Assembly (NCBI RefSeq): GCF_964340395.1
Contig: NC_135566.1
Span: 2,626,501 to 2,690,500, forward strand
DNA from: Glandiceps talaboti
Taxonomy: Eukaryota > Hemichordata > Enteropneusta > Spengelidae
DNA: 64,000 bases
Direction of reading: 5' to 3'
Shown one piece after another: positions 1 through 10,710 of the stretch; position 1 is the stretch's first letter, and each line of letters opens with the position of its first letter. The position numbers were made by a program, and so were the translations under genes. The notes beneath the pieces are model-generated. The model was given only the letters and a program-made list of their open reading frames with translations, had not been told where the DNA came from and searched no databases.

Positions 1-1040
1 CAACTCGTAGATACACTATAAGACTTTTTGACAGAATATATTCTTTATTTAACACAAAACATACATTACAAGTGAAACAAATATTCATATAGAGTATTAG
101 GGTAGTAAAAACTAAAAACAAACAGTGGCTTTATGTACATTTAAAGTTACATAGAGATGTCTCTGGCCGTCTTTGTAATGGAAACTGGCTTTTGCCTTCA
201 AAACCTTTAATTGTTTCTGTATTAAGTTGTGAAATAGATTTCTAGGCTGTAAGGCTTGTTATCCAATCAAGATTAATACATATAGGTATTATGTTTTCTT
301 TGTTTTACACAAACAATATGTACAGGTGATAAAAACATAATGTATACTTGGCTCTACCTTGGAGTAATTATACTGTCAGTATAATTACTCTGAGGCTAAG
401 CTTTAGATAAAAGAGAAACAGCTTCTTAAGTACAAAGTTATGCAAACGGTTGCAATATGTATATTTGGCTATACTTTAAATAAAAGAGAAAAGTCTTCTG
501 GAGTACATGCAAACAGTTTTAAAGGGAGATAGCTGAGTTTGCACCCCTCTTTAATCACAATTCTAGTCACCTGAAATAGAATTTTACACCCTCAGTGCAT
601 CGATTCATACAGGAACAACCATTGATTTCTTGGTCAGCACCATGACTTCTGCTTCATGCGCTACACAGGTGTTATTCTAGGCATATGTCAGAATAAATAC
701 TGACTTCAGTATAATTATATTAGGTGCATGAGGAGTTTGGCTTTTAGTTTTGGCTGCCTAAGTAGACCTTCTCATTCTATTTTGACCATCTAACATAAGG
801 TAAAATGTAAGTGCAAGTACTAAGAATTGTGTAAAGACAAAAAAAGTGGGATTATGATGGTAAATGTAGTAAAACAACTAAAAACACATATTAGATTTAA
901 TACATTGATATGTCTGACAACAACTTAAATACTGGCATGTAGTTTACAATTCTATGTACATTGTATGTATGTTTGCACGCACGCACACATGATTGTCTGG
1001 CTGTCTGTCTGTGCGTGCATGTAGACGTGAACGCACGTCT

Positions 1041-1169
1041 GTATGTATGTATGTATGTATGTATGTATGTATGTATGTATGTATGTATGTATGTATGTAT
1101 GTATGTATGTATGTATGTATGTATGTATGTATGTATGTATGTATGTATGTATGTATGTATGTATGTATG
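1041..1169. repeat. (GTAT)n microsatellite, about 32 copies
   Basis: An almost perfect tetranucleotide array. Its 4-bp period reads through all frames without stops, producing false ORFs on both strands. Confidence 0.97.
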
Positions 1170-1358
1170 CATACATATCTGGATTGATATGTGTAGTTGT
1201 GTTTACATTTACTGTAGATCATATGATTGTAATAAGCCATATACAAAACTGGTGAAAATCAACAAACCTGACAATACAAAGAAATAATTCAATAGTAGTA
1301 GTCAGTATGCAAAGCAGTCAGATTTTACTTTACAAGGCATCTGATCTTGGAATATTAA

Positions 1359-1359
<1 letters not shown>

Positions 1360-1400
<41 letters not shown>
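1360..1400. repeat. (GTT)n microsatellite
   Basis: About 13 perfect trinucleotide copies; the source of a poly-Leu run in a spurious ORF. Confidence 0.95.
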
Positions 1401-1607
1401 CATTGTCATCAATGTTAAATGGTTACATATTACTGCTGAAGTTCTGTCTTAGCAAAATTGCTTTTCAACTTGTTGTATTAAGTTTGGCTTTGGCTGTTTG
1501 TGTTGTTCTTGTTACTCAATATTTTAAAGGAAGTGTTCCACAATCAGACTTGGTTTTGCCTTTAATACATTACTATTGATTACTGCTGTCAACTTATATG
1601 CGGTTTT

Positions 1608-1747
1608 GGGTGATAAAATAGCACCTTAGTAACTTGTTAAACTACTTTAAAATCTTGTAAAGAAGTCGTACTGCACTTGACATGTGTTTGACCATTTTGA
1701 ATATTTCCTGCAAGGTTTTATGAGAAAATCTCTAATAATGACATCAC
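1608..1747 (+). repeat. Interspersed repeat family A, copy 1
   Basis: Aligns with 20802-20925: shared blocks include AAATAGCACCT, AGTAACTT, AATCTTGTAAAGAAG, TACTGCACTTG and CCTGCAAGG. About 75-80% similar by eye with a few indels. No coding capacity; class unknown. Confidence 0.75.
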
Positions 1748-1970
1748 ATGTAACACAATTTTTTTTTTCATGACACTCTTTGTAGAATACGTAATGTCAG
1801 TGGCTCAGGTTATATTGAAATTTTACATGTGTGTACACTAAATTAATTCAAAGATCCTTCTCACACTTGGTGACTAAAAAACAGCTATTTGGTATTTAAA
1901 ATTACCAACATTCTCATTGAGGATGTTTTCCTTCATGTATTGTAAAGTAAGAGCCGTGGTTACTGCTCTG

Positions 1971-4651
1971 CTATATGTTGTTCAAACCAAAACTGGCACC
2001 AGAGTTGGTACTAGAATCCTGATTTTGCTTGAACTTTTTACAGCAGTGTTTTAGTAGACATACTACTCGTTGTCGAAGTGGCTTGTTGATAGACAGATAC
2101 ACAAATGGGTTCATAGCATTGTTAGATACTGCCAGTACATGGCTAGCTGTCGTCACATACCAAGGGACAGGTGTAACTGATGATGCTATGGCAACCCCCA
2201 CTACAGGTGTACAACAGATTATGAAGGTACCTATCACAGCTAACACTTGCCATGCCATCTTTAAGTTGCCTTGCCAGGTTTGTTGCTGTGACGGGGTAAC
2301 ATTTCCTGGTAGATCATGCATGGCTCTTCTAGCTATCTTTATGATGTGGAAATACGCAAACACCATGACTGACAATGGAATTGAATAGCCAATCACGTGT
2401 AGGCATATTGTATACACCATATCTGTATCAGCTGAGAAGTCTAACGTACAACTGTAGCCGACAACTGTCAAGTAGTTAGTTATTGACAACGAGGGCAGCA
2501 TCATGATGATAGAGTACATGAAACCACACAATAGTATAAATAATAGTCTTTTCTTGGTCAGTAAACTTGAATAGCGTAGTGGTCTTGTAATAGCTACATA
2601 TCTGTCCATACTTAGAATGGCTAGAATACTGAGTGATGTCAGAAAACTGATAGCTGAACCAATGGCTACAAATCTACATCCTTGAGTTCCAAATAACCAT
2701 TCAGTAGTTATTGATAGCTTTATAGCAGTAGGCATGAATAAGACTCCAAACAAAAACCCAGTCGCAGCAAGTGCAACTAGACCAATACCTGTAATAAGAC
2801 CAAACACACAGTTTTACTGATCTAATATATAATTTAAGTATGATCTACAATTTGTCATGTGATATCTTTACTACTAGTATTTTTTTTTTTTTGAGTTGTT
2901 GCCCCACTACATACACCATGAATGTATGAACAGAATGTTTGTCTACTGCAGTTGGTTATGGTTGTGTACTCTGGTTTGATGACTGTATGTAAACAGTTAT
3001 GAATCAGGTACACATATAATTACTCTTTGTCAACAATTGTATGTTTATGCGTTAATCGGATAGCTTGGCAATTATACATGCATTCAGGAAATAAAACAAT
3101 ATAAATGTATGTATGTCAAAAAAAGAGATTTACAAATACTCAGAAAATATTCTGGGAATTGAACTTGACTTATGGCCAGTTAAATGTACAGTGCAATGTA
3201 CGTGTCTTTTACAAGGACATGGACATAGCTAGGGACATACATGTCATGGATTTTTGTAATGAAATGGTTGATGTTAAAACATGGGCTAACAGTGAAATAA
3301 ACTAAAAAACTATAGATATGAGTAACTTAAGGATTCTTCTAAGAAGGATTTCAACATATGGAATGATAAACATAAAGCTAACTGAATGAAGAAATGTACA
3401 AGTATCATCAAAACACCATAATAACAACAATATCATCAAATCTAGCATAAACAATCAACATGTCCAGCTTGCATTGCCCTTCCACATAGTAATCACTACT
3501 TGATTGTACAGACCATCATGTAACTATTGATAATTGCTGTGATTCTGACATACACAAAATAATCAATTTTAGCTGACAATAATATTCAACATCAACAGTA
3601 TTGTAGATAATGCCAACAATCTGAAAATAGTTTCGGAATCAGTGAATTCTCTCTTTAGCATGATTACGGAATCTTAGTGAATACTAGTACTAGTAAGTGT
3701 GATATCCACAATACGATGTGCTGTTGACCAGTACCATCCCCTAAGTCTAGTATTTTACCCCTTCCAGACCTGGCTGTCAGTCCCAGGTTCTCACATTATT
3801 GTTATCGTATCAGTGAAGCCATAAGGATTATGTAAGGTCATTCATTTGTTCTAGACTAACTTGTAAATGACTGTTTATCACACCTTAACATTAATCTCAC
3901 ATCAAAATATGTATGTAGGAAAGCGTTAGGAGAATACCTTATCAGTGATATGTAATTACCAAACATTCTACTAATCTTTCATAATCCTGTCTTTGCATTA
4001 TTTAAGTTCCTGTATGTTCAGTTCACTTTGCCCCTAAAGTCGATTATTTATTTATATTAGCAATGGAGCCAAACTCAACTCGTGAAAAGCTATTTTTTTT
4101 GACTCCAAAATTGCCAATTCTTTTTTTTAATAATTATATAGTATACTATAATTTTGCTACCACTGACATATAAATTTTAACTTTGAAACTGGCAATAAAT
4201 GAAAGAATGAAAATGAGTGAGTTCCTCCTAATCTGAACCGGGCCTTTAAAACCAAGGACCATGATAAGTAGAAATCCACCCAAAGTAGAAGAGAAAATAT
4301 GAACTTTTAAATCTAAAGTTAAAATAATTTGCCGCTTTATGTCTAATTTGTTGAAAGATTGACACGAATATAGCAGAATTGTGGGCTTAGAGATGATGTT
4401 TACAGTGTATTGTGATGGTAAAAAGAGACTAGATATTAGCCGATTAGCCCAAGGGCACTCACTTAGTGCTATAATAGTGTATATAGTGAACTTGGCAATG
4501 AGTACATACCTGTTTGAGTTTGAAGATCATGGCATTTCAATATAGCAATGAGATTGATACCATTGCCAACAATCATCAACAAATCCAACACCACAAATGT
4601 AGCAGTCAATGTGTAGTTGGGTATTGGGATGTCAACAAAGGTATGCACCAT
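1971..4651 (-). CDS. Class A (rhodopsin-family) GPCR, opsin/melatonin-receptor-like, two coding exons
   Basis: Exons are 4651-4510 and 2788-1971, joined by GTATGT...TTACAG around a 1.7 kb intron, giving about 319 residues. Seven hydrophobic segments are present. TM1 carries GN at residue 30, TM3 has Cys85 paired with ECL2 Cys161 (YSCTLDF), a DRY motif sits at 109-111, TM6 has CCTP at 239-242, TM7 has NPFVY at 274-278, and the tail has a likely palmitoylated KHCCKKF. An NYT sequon precedes TM1. The start chosen is the MVHTF methionine; the frame stays open a little upstream but only to a GTG. The ECL2 and helix-8 (NKPLRQR) look is opsin-like, but the TM7 position of the retinal lysine is valine, so it should not bind retinal as an opsin does. 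The Asp normally at 2.50 is Gly58. Ligand is unknown. It may be nested in a UBE3B intron on the opposite strand. GPCR identity is firm; subfamily is not. Confidence 0.85.
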
Positions 4652-5274
4652 GATGGCAGTCAAGCTTTTAAAGTCTCTGTATATTGCAGTCACTGACTCA
4701 CAGAAAATACCAGCATTATTCCAATGAGATACTGATGACTTGTGTTAACACACTCATCTGTACTAGAAGAACTTATAAGCTGGATGTTCAATTTCAGTAT
4801 GTTGTCACTTAGCATATGATGATGTGTTGCTGTACTGCTGTGTTATCACAATCACTTACTGCTCACTAACTGAAAGAAATTGATAAATTTGAAGTTGTTG
4901 TCTATATGTATAGTCTATGTGGGAGTTCCAAATCAGTTGAACCCTTTAATGATCGTAATTCACTAGTCAGTGATGTCATGACACACTACATGTTCAACTG
5001 ACAATAATATTAATTGTCCTCTTTTCACTACATGTACATGCAAGTATCATAACAAGTGTTGATGTCATTCAAATCAACTCACATCTGGTCATAAGATACA
5101 TACATATTGGTTTGTTGACACTGTCAAACTCTTCATGGTTGAAGTGCTTTATAATTTAGGCTACTGTAGGTAATCAGTGCAAGTGTGACATCTTGAATTC
5201 TACAAAATGAAAAATCAGTTGGTTGGTGTCAGTCTGACTGTCTCTTTCAGTACATCCACAGACAAGCAAGAAAT

Positions 5275-5366
5275 TTGTGTGTGTGTGGTACATCAAAGTT
5301 TCTGTCTGTCAGTGTGTGTATGTGTGTGTGTGTGCGTGTGTGTGTGTGTGCACGTGTGTGTGTGCA

Positions 5367-5433
<67 letters not shown>

Positions 5434-5455
5434 GCGTGTGTGCGTGTATCCATGT
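5275..5455. repeat. (GT)n microsatellite with interruptions
   Basis: A long dinucleotide tract with scattered C and CA interruptions. It yields false Cys/Val and His/Thr ORFs. Confidence 0.97.
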
Positions 5456-5759
5456 ATGTAGTGCCAGTCCAGTCAGCATGGTTCATACATTTTGCTCCCT
5501 TATTCAATGGTCATCAGAACACAAATAGACTGTCATTGTGTTAGTGTGCAGACAGTACATATCTACTGTACATCTGAAGACTGAACTTATAACATAGAGA
5601 TTTTCAAGTCAAAATATAATAAAATGTCTATCATGGAGTAAACAAGACTGACAGTTTGCAGTGGAAAGCACTCAGCTTATCAAACGTGTGTTGTGTGTAT
5701 ATTTGTTGAAAATTTAGTACTAATGTAAAATGTGATATTTAAATAAAATACTTAGTGTA

Positions 5760-5800
5760 TGTTCAACTGTTGGTACTTACCAATTGTAAAGTGATTCCTT
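5760..5800 (-). other. Possible splice donor of an upstream 5'UTR exon of the GPCR
   Basis: Read on the minus strand, 5798-5777 is followed by a consensus GTAAGTAC donor, about 1.1 kb upstream of the receptor start codon. A tcag also occurs just before the GTG at 4693, which could serve as the matching acceptor. This would make the receptor a three-exon gene with a non-coding first exon. It is only a splice-signal match and no other evidence supports it. Confidence 0.2.
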
Positions 5801-6543
5801 GTTCACAAGCAGACACCTTTACTTAGATCGGGATTTTAAGATTACGTTCTGCTTTCACGTGAAATTGTGAGTCGTGGTTTACCAGTACTATGGTAACTAT
5901 AACAGCAACTAGAGTATATTTAGCAAAAGTTCAGTTCTTGCACCTGAAAGTATAATTGCACTGTGTAAGTGAGAAATAAAAATCACACATTTCATTAGAG
6001 TGTGACAAAGGTTGGGAAAATGAAAAGGAGTTGAATTTATTGATAAATATCTTTTAGATATACAGTAAATGAATGATTGTACATATTTGTCATGTATGCA
6101 GAGATAAAACAAAGATGACTTAATTGTATTTGTTCAGAAGACATCAATAAAATATGAAATGTGGCAATGAGAGTGAGATTTATATATGTAGAACAATAGT
6201 GTGTATAACTAGAGTTGCTGGCTGTTTGCCATTATATGTCAATATCATGTGATTAGATTCTGTAAGTCTATATAAAAGACTATTTCTGGTAGCTAGGATT
6301 AATAAATCTACAATGTCTACATAATGAGTATGTTGATGCAATCTGAGATACTACTCCCAACTAAAGCCTCTTACTGTCAAGCAGGAGCACAGATCAGAGG
6401 ATGTCATTTGTAAGAAGTGCTACATGGGATAACCTTTTACAAATATACATAATTCATCACATATTAGTTCATTAGTTTATTTCCATACAATAGACTTGAA
6501 AGTTATGACACTGACACTGGTAATCCAGCCTTTGGTTTACTGT

Positions 6544-6805
6544 TAAAGATAGATACAAACTAAATCTATTGTTCTTCAATGTGATAGATTACACAAGTGG
6601 GTGATAGTGGTTCATCTGATGTGCGATTCTAATCATCATCGTGTAAACATTGGAAGTCCCAAACCAGCACTGCAAGTTCATGGACCTCTAAATAAACTAG
6701 TTTTCAGAGACGTCTCCCTACTGAGACTATAATTAAATTCCATTCAATAGCTTATCACTGTTGTGTCAACATGTTGCGACAATAGTTTCAGTTTGTATCT
6801 ATCTT
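6544..6805. mobile_element. MITE-like element, family B, with ~30-bp terminal inverted repeats
   Basis: The left end AAGATAGATACAAACTAAAT and the reverse complement of the right end, AAGATAGATACAAACTGAAA, match over about 30 bp, continuing into CTATTG. Length is about 262 bp with no coding potential. A fragment of the same family is at 29668-29745. I could not fix the target duplication. Confidence 0.7.
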
Positions 6806-7269
6806 AGAAAACTGAAGGCTCAACTACCAGGGTAATATGAAGTTCTGATTCAAATAACTAGTATTCCAGCTATCATGAATTGAAGATTACTGCAGCTTTT
6901 CCTGTAGGTTGAAATCAAAGAGATCATAATTAGTAATGTATGTTTGTATAGTAAAAACCTGTATGCATTGCCATGTCAATCATCTATTGTTTCATAAGAC
7001 ACATTATATGTACAATTATATACATTGTTATTTTATGAATGTAGACTCAGATTGATATCAGAGCAGTGTATGTATATCAAGTATCATAACCTTTTAATTA
7101 TGCTAGATAATATGTCATATGCCACGAAACAAGACTAAGACTGCACAGAAACCTTTTACATAATGTCAGTACAGATGGCAAATCCAAGTAGGCCAAATGT
7201 AGTCTTTTGAATTCTACAGAAATGCTTACATTTCTATTAATTCATAGAATTTTTAGCACAACTGAACTG

Positions 7270-7272
<3 letters not shown>

Positions 7273-7330
<58 letters not shown>

Positions 7331-7351
7331 TGTCTCTGTGTGTGTGTGTCT

Positions 7352-7421
<70 letters not shown>
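7273..7421. repeat. (GT)n microsatellite with internal TCTG interruption
   Basis: A dinucleotide tract of about 150 bp, broken by TCTGTCTC near its middle. It lies in the presumed UBE3B intron about 430 bp before the first visible exon. Confidence 0.97.
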
Positions 7422-7424
<3 letters not shown>

Positions 7425-7854
7425 ACTTTAAATTAGTAACCATGCACCAACCAACAAACCAAGATCAAACCCTCAAAAGGCTTACATCACAAATTGAAGG
7501 TCTTTTGTAAGAGAACCATATAAATTTGTGCTCAGACTCAGAGACAAAGTTGTGTTTCAGTGTTACTAGTCACTGTATTGCATTGGCTTCTCTTGTATGA
7601 GACCCTGAAGTGCACATCTGTTAACTAATCATATAAATTTCTCCCAAGAGACAAAGTTGTGTTTCAGTGATCATACTAGTTACTGCGCTAGTTTCCGTAG
7701 AAAAGGGCATATATGTCAACTGGACAACTGCTACGCTATAAAGCAAGATATAAAAACTAAAGTGTAAGTGAAAAGTATAAGTCTTAGGGAGTGATCAAAT
7801 CATATATGTGACATTGTAATTTATATGTCTTGTTTTCTATATTTCTACCCATAG

Positions 7855-10380
7855 AATCAGTTATATCCACTTGATGGCACATTCCAAAATGCACCTTCAG
7901 ATTAGAGAGCAAACCCAGGCATTCATCTTTGGTTTCAAGTCTATTGTCAATCCTGAATGGTTGACATGGTTTTCAACTCCCGAACTACAACGGTTGATAT
8001 CAGGTGACAACGCTGAAATTGACCTCCAAGATCTAAGGTAAAGGCAAAAACCACAAAACTCAACAAAGTCCCCCATTTTATGGTATCAAGAAACCCCCCC
8101 CCCCCCAAAAAAAAAAAAGAAGAAAAAAAAAGAAAAGTCATTTGAAGGTGTGTTCATGTAATTTAATGTTACAGCCATCAAAATATCATAATAAAGCCTT
8201 TTCATACCCACCTCAGCAGACAGAAAAACAAGTTTACTAAATCTAATTTGTTGAACTGCAGTGTTTATGATGACAGTCCAATTTAGTCACCACAACAATG
8301 TTGACAAGATGGCAGTCAATATTGGGATTTAATTCCAAAATATCTTTTGACTGGAGTTAAAAATTTCATTTGTAACTACACACCCAGAGTTCAATGACAC
8401 TCATTCTCATGCAGTGTTTGTGTTGGCATAAACATCTAATCAAACGTACATTGTATAATATTGACTATTTACAGGAAACACACTCAATACTATGGAGGCT
8501 TCCATAACCAGCATAGGGTAGTTACGTGGCTATGGGATACACTACAACAAGATTTCACAAAAGAGGAAAGAGCATTGTTTCTAAAGGTAATATCAAAGTA
8601 TATTCAGTACTCAGAACATTTATGATGCTTTCATATAAGAAGGGTTGGAACTTCAGAATTCAAAGGAAGGAAACTTTCAACTGAACTTCAACTAGTCAAC
8701 ATATTCCATAAGACCATATCAAAACAAACCAAGATATTGCATAACTATCAAAGCCCACTCACAATCTAATTGTCAATTGTCAATTACAATAACAACATAG
8801 GAAGCTTGTTGATGGACATGTTTCTTGATATTGTTTATGTGTGTTACTTTATTCACAGACATGTTACGTGTCTGTGCTTTATTCTACAACAGGATTCAGA
8901 GTGAGATCAAGACAGTATTATTGTCCATCTACTTTAATACAGTTGAACATAAAACATTGATGAAGTCATTGTATGCACAGGAAATTCTAAATCCCACTCC
9001 GGATTCTTTCTGATTAGATTGAAATGTCAGAAGTATGAAATGAATTGTGTAATTGTCAAATTACTAGCTGCAACTTGAACAGATTTTGAAACTGTTTTGT
9101 TAGATTTATAATGACTTCCTCATAATATTGTACACCCTGGACAGTATTGAATCACTTGTGGGTAAACATATTTGTGCGACTGTACACATAACTAAATCCC
9201 ATCAAATGGATTTTACTAAAAATCAGCCCCCCCCCCCCCCCCCCCCCCCCAGCCCCTCCAGCCCCTCCCCCGCCCCTCCCACAAAACATTGATAATATCA
9301 ACCCCTAATTGACATGTACAATTGTAAGTGAATATATTGTTGGTTGGTTGATAAAAAAATACCACTGCAGGTACAACTATTGGAACCTTAACATTATCCC
9401 TTTTCTTGATATTGTAGTTTGTGACAAGTTGTTCTAAGCCACCGTTACTTGGGTTTGCCCACTTGGAACCACCGTTTTCAATTCGCTGTGTAGAAGTGAG
9501 TGAAGACCAGGTAAGAACTAATTTGGCTATGGCAACTGTTGATATTTAGATGATCTATCTATCTATATAATACCAGCTAATCTCCTTACAGATATCACAG
9601 CATGATGTGTTGATATGTAATGATTATGGATGTTACTGGACCTCAGAAACAACTTAATGTTTAAAAACTTATAATTTCATCATTTGAAGATAATGTTAAT
9701 AAACTCCTCTTAAGAGGTCAAGTCAAAATGTTATGAAGGAGATATGTGCATTATAGAATTGTTTCAGCAATGTTACCTGAAATAGCTCTGTACAGTCAGT
9801 TACTCTATACTCTATACAGTCAGTATACACCTCAAAATAATCTCATCTGAGCTTTCTGTAAAAGTTCACATACTCGGTGACATTATTAACCAATATGTGT
9901 TTAGCTTGTATCATTTCACAACATAGTCTGTAAGGTACGCTATGTCGGGAGACACTCATGCATTGGTCATTCAAAGATCAAGTTTAGGCAGAGTGACATC
10001 ACATATCTTACTGCATGACATACACAGGTTATAACACACAAGCAGTTCAAAGTTTTTTAGCTTTTGATTATAACCTTATAACCGATATAAGTCATTTGAT
10101 CTACCAAGCTGATGACATTTATGTTTGGGTCATATCTACAAGTGTTTTGACAATACAATCTAATAGTTTTGGTGTTTAATATTTACAGGACACTGGTGAT
10201 ACACTGGGCAGTGTTCTCAGGGGATTTTTTACCATCAGAAAGAAAGACCCAGTTGGACGATTACCAACATCATCAACCTGCTTCAATTTACTCAAGTTAC
10301 CCAATTACCAGAAGAAGAGCACACTCCGTGAGAAACTCAGATACTCTATAACCAGTAACACTGGATTTGAACTCTCATAG
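7855..10380 (+). CDS. UBE3B: Ubiquitin-protein ligase E3B, C-terminal HECT portion (four exons; 5' part outside or not visible)
   Basis: Exons are 7855-8037, 8475-8586, 9418-9510 and 10189-10380, each with AG/GT borders and matching phases, giving 192 residues ending at TAG. The product takes ubiquitin from an E2 onto a HECT cysteine and passes it to substrates. Visible signatures are [73 protein letters not shown] and the active-site [14 protein letters not shown], with the catalytic Cys codon at 10279-10281. The C-terminus TGFELS is exactly the UBE3B ending, and SGDNAEIDL with RCVEVS separates it from UBE3C. Only the last part of the HECT domain is here; the N-lobe, IQ motif and start are missing. 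No preceding exon is visible between 4652 and 7854. Confidence 0.93.
8093..8136. repeat. Poly-C / poly-A tract in a UBE3B intron
   Basis: A run of about 13 C followed by A-rich sequence, 56 bp after the 8037 splice donor. Long homopolymers such as this may be miscounted in the assembly. Confidence 0.9.
9224..9283. repeat. C-rich tract with quadruplex potential on the minus strand
   Basis: A run of over 25 C followed by repeated CCCCTCC units, inside the UBE3B intron that ends at 9417. The complementary strand has many G-runs of four or more with short loops, fitting the G-quadruplex pattern. Confidence 0.8.
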
Positions 10381-10704
10381 TATATTTACTATACACAGTA
10401 TACAATGTACAACAAATATCCTATGTTTATGATTGTCTGGGGTGTAAGATACGTCAATAGTTGTATTTTCTATCTAGCTGTGTGTGAAGCAATCTGATGA
10501 AAATCTGATCAAAAGTGAAATTAAAGAAAAGAAAATACAACTGACAAGCATAGACCTTAGTCTGTAAGATAGGACCATGAAAATGTCAGTGATACTTCCG
10601 TAATATGACATTCATGCTATGCTATCAACTATCACTGACTGATACAGCGATAGCGCTGAACATCACAATATATCATACAGTCTAAGTAGACATGAACAAT
10701 TGTA

Positions 10705-10710
10705 AATAAA
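10705..10710 (+). other. Candidate UBE3B polyadenylation signal AATAAA
   Basis: First AATAAA after the UBE3B stop codon, 325 bp downstream, in AT-rich sequence. A G/T-rich stretch follows within 40 bp. It is plausible but unproven, and a longer 3'UTR cannot be excluded. Confidence 0.4.

Larger units (their letters stand above)
1..1970. other. Non-coding flank 3' of the GPCR
   Basis: AT-rich sequence without convincing exons. It holds a GTAT microsatellite (1041-1169), a GTT run (about 1360-1400) and an interspersed repeat (1608-1747). The small ORFs here are made by the microsatellites. Confidence 0.6.
4652..7854. other. Gene-free stretch between the GPCR and the first visible UBE3B exon
   Basis: I searched both strands for HECT N-lobe motifs and exon-like open segments and saw none. 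It contains two GT microsatellites (about 5275-5455 and 7273-7420) and a MITE-like element (6544-6805). It is probably UBE3B intron. Confidence 0.5.

Noticed and set aside
961-1287. ORFs of Met-Tyr-Val-Cys and Thr-Tyr-Ile-His repeats
   Set aside because: Entirely produced by the GTAT microsatellite; the period reads open in all frames.
5207-5544. Cys/Val-rich and His/Thr-rich ORFs (also at 7207-7510, 59270-59533, 60314-60557 and 61175-61702)
   Set aside because: Translations of dinucleotide and tetranucleotide repeats; no start context, no conserved motif.
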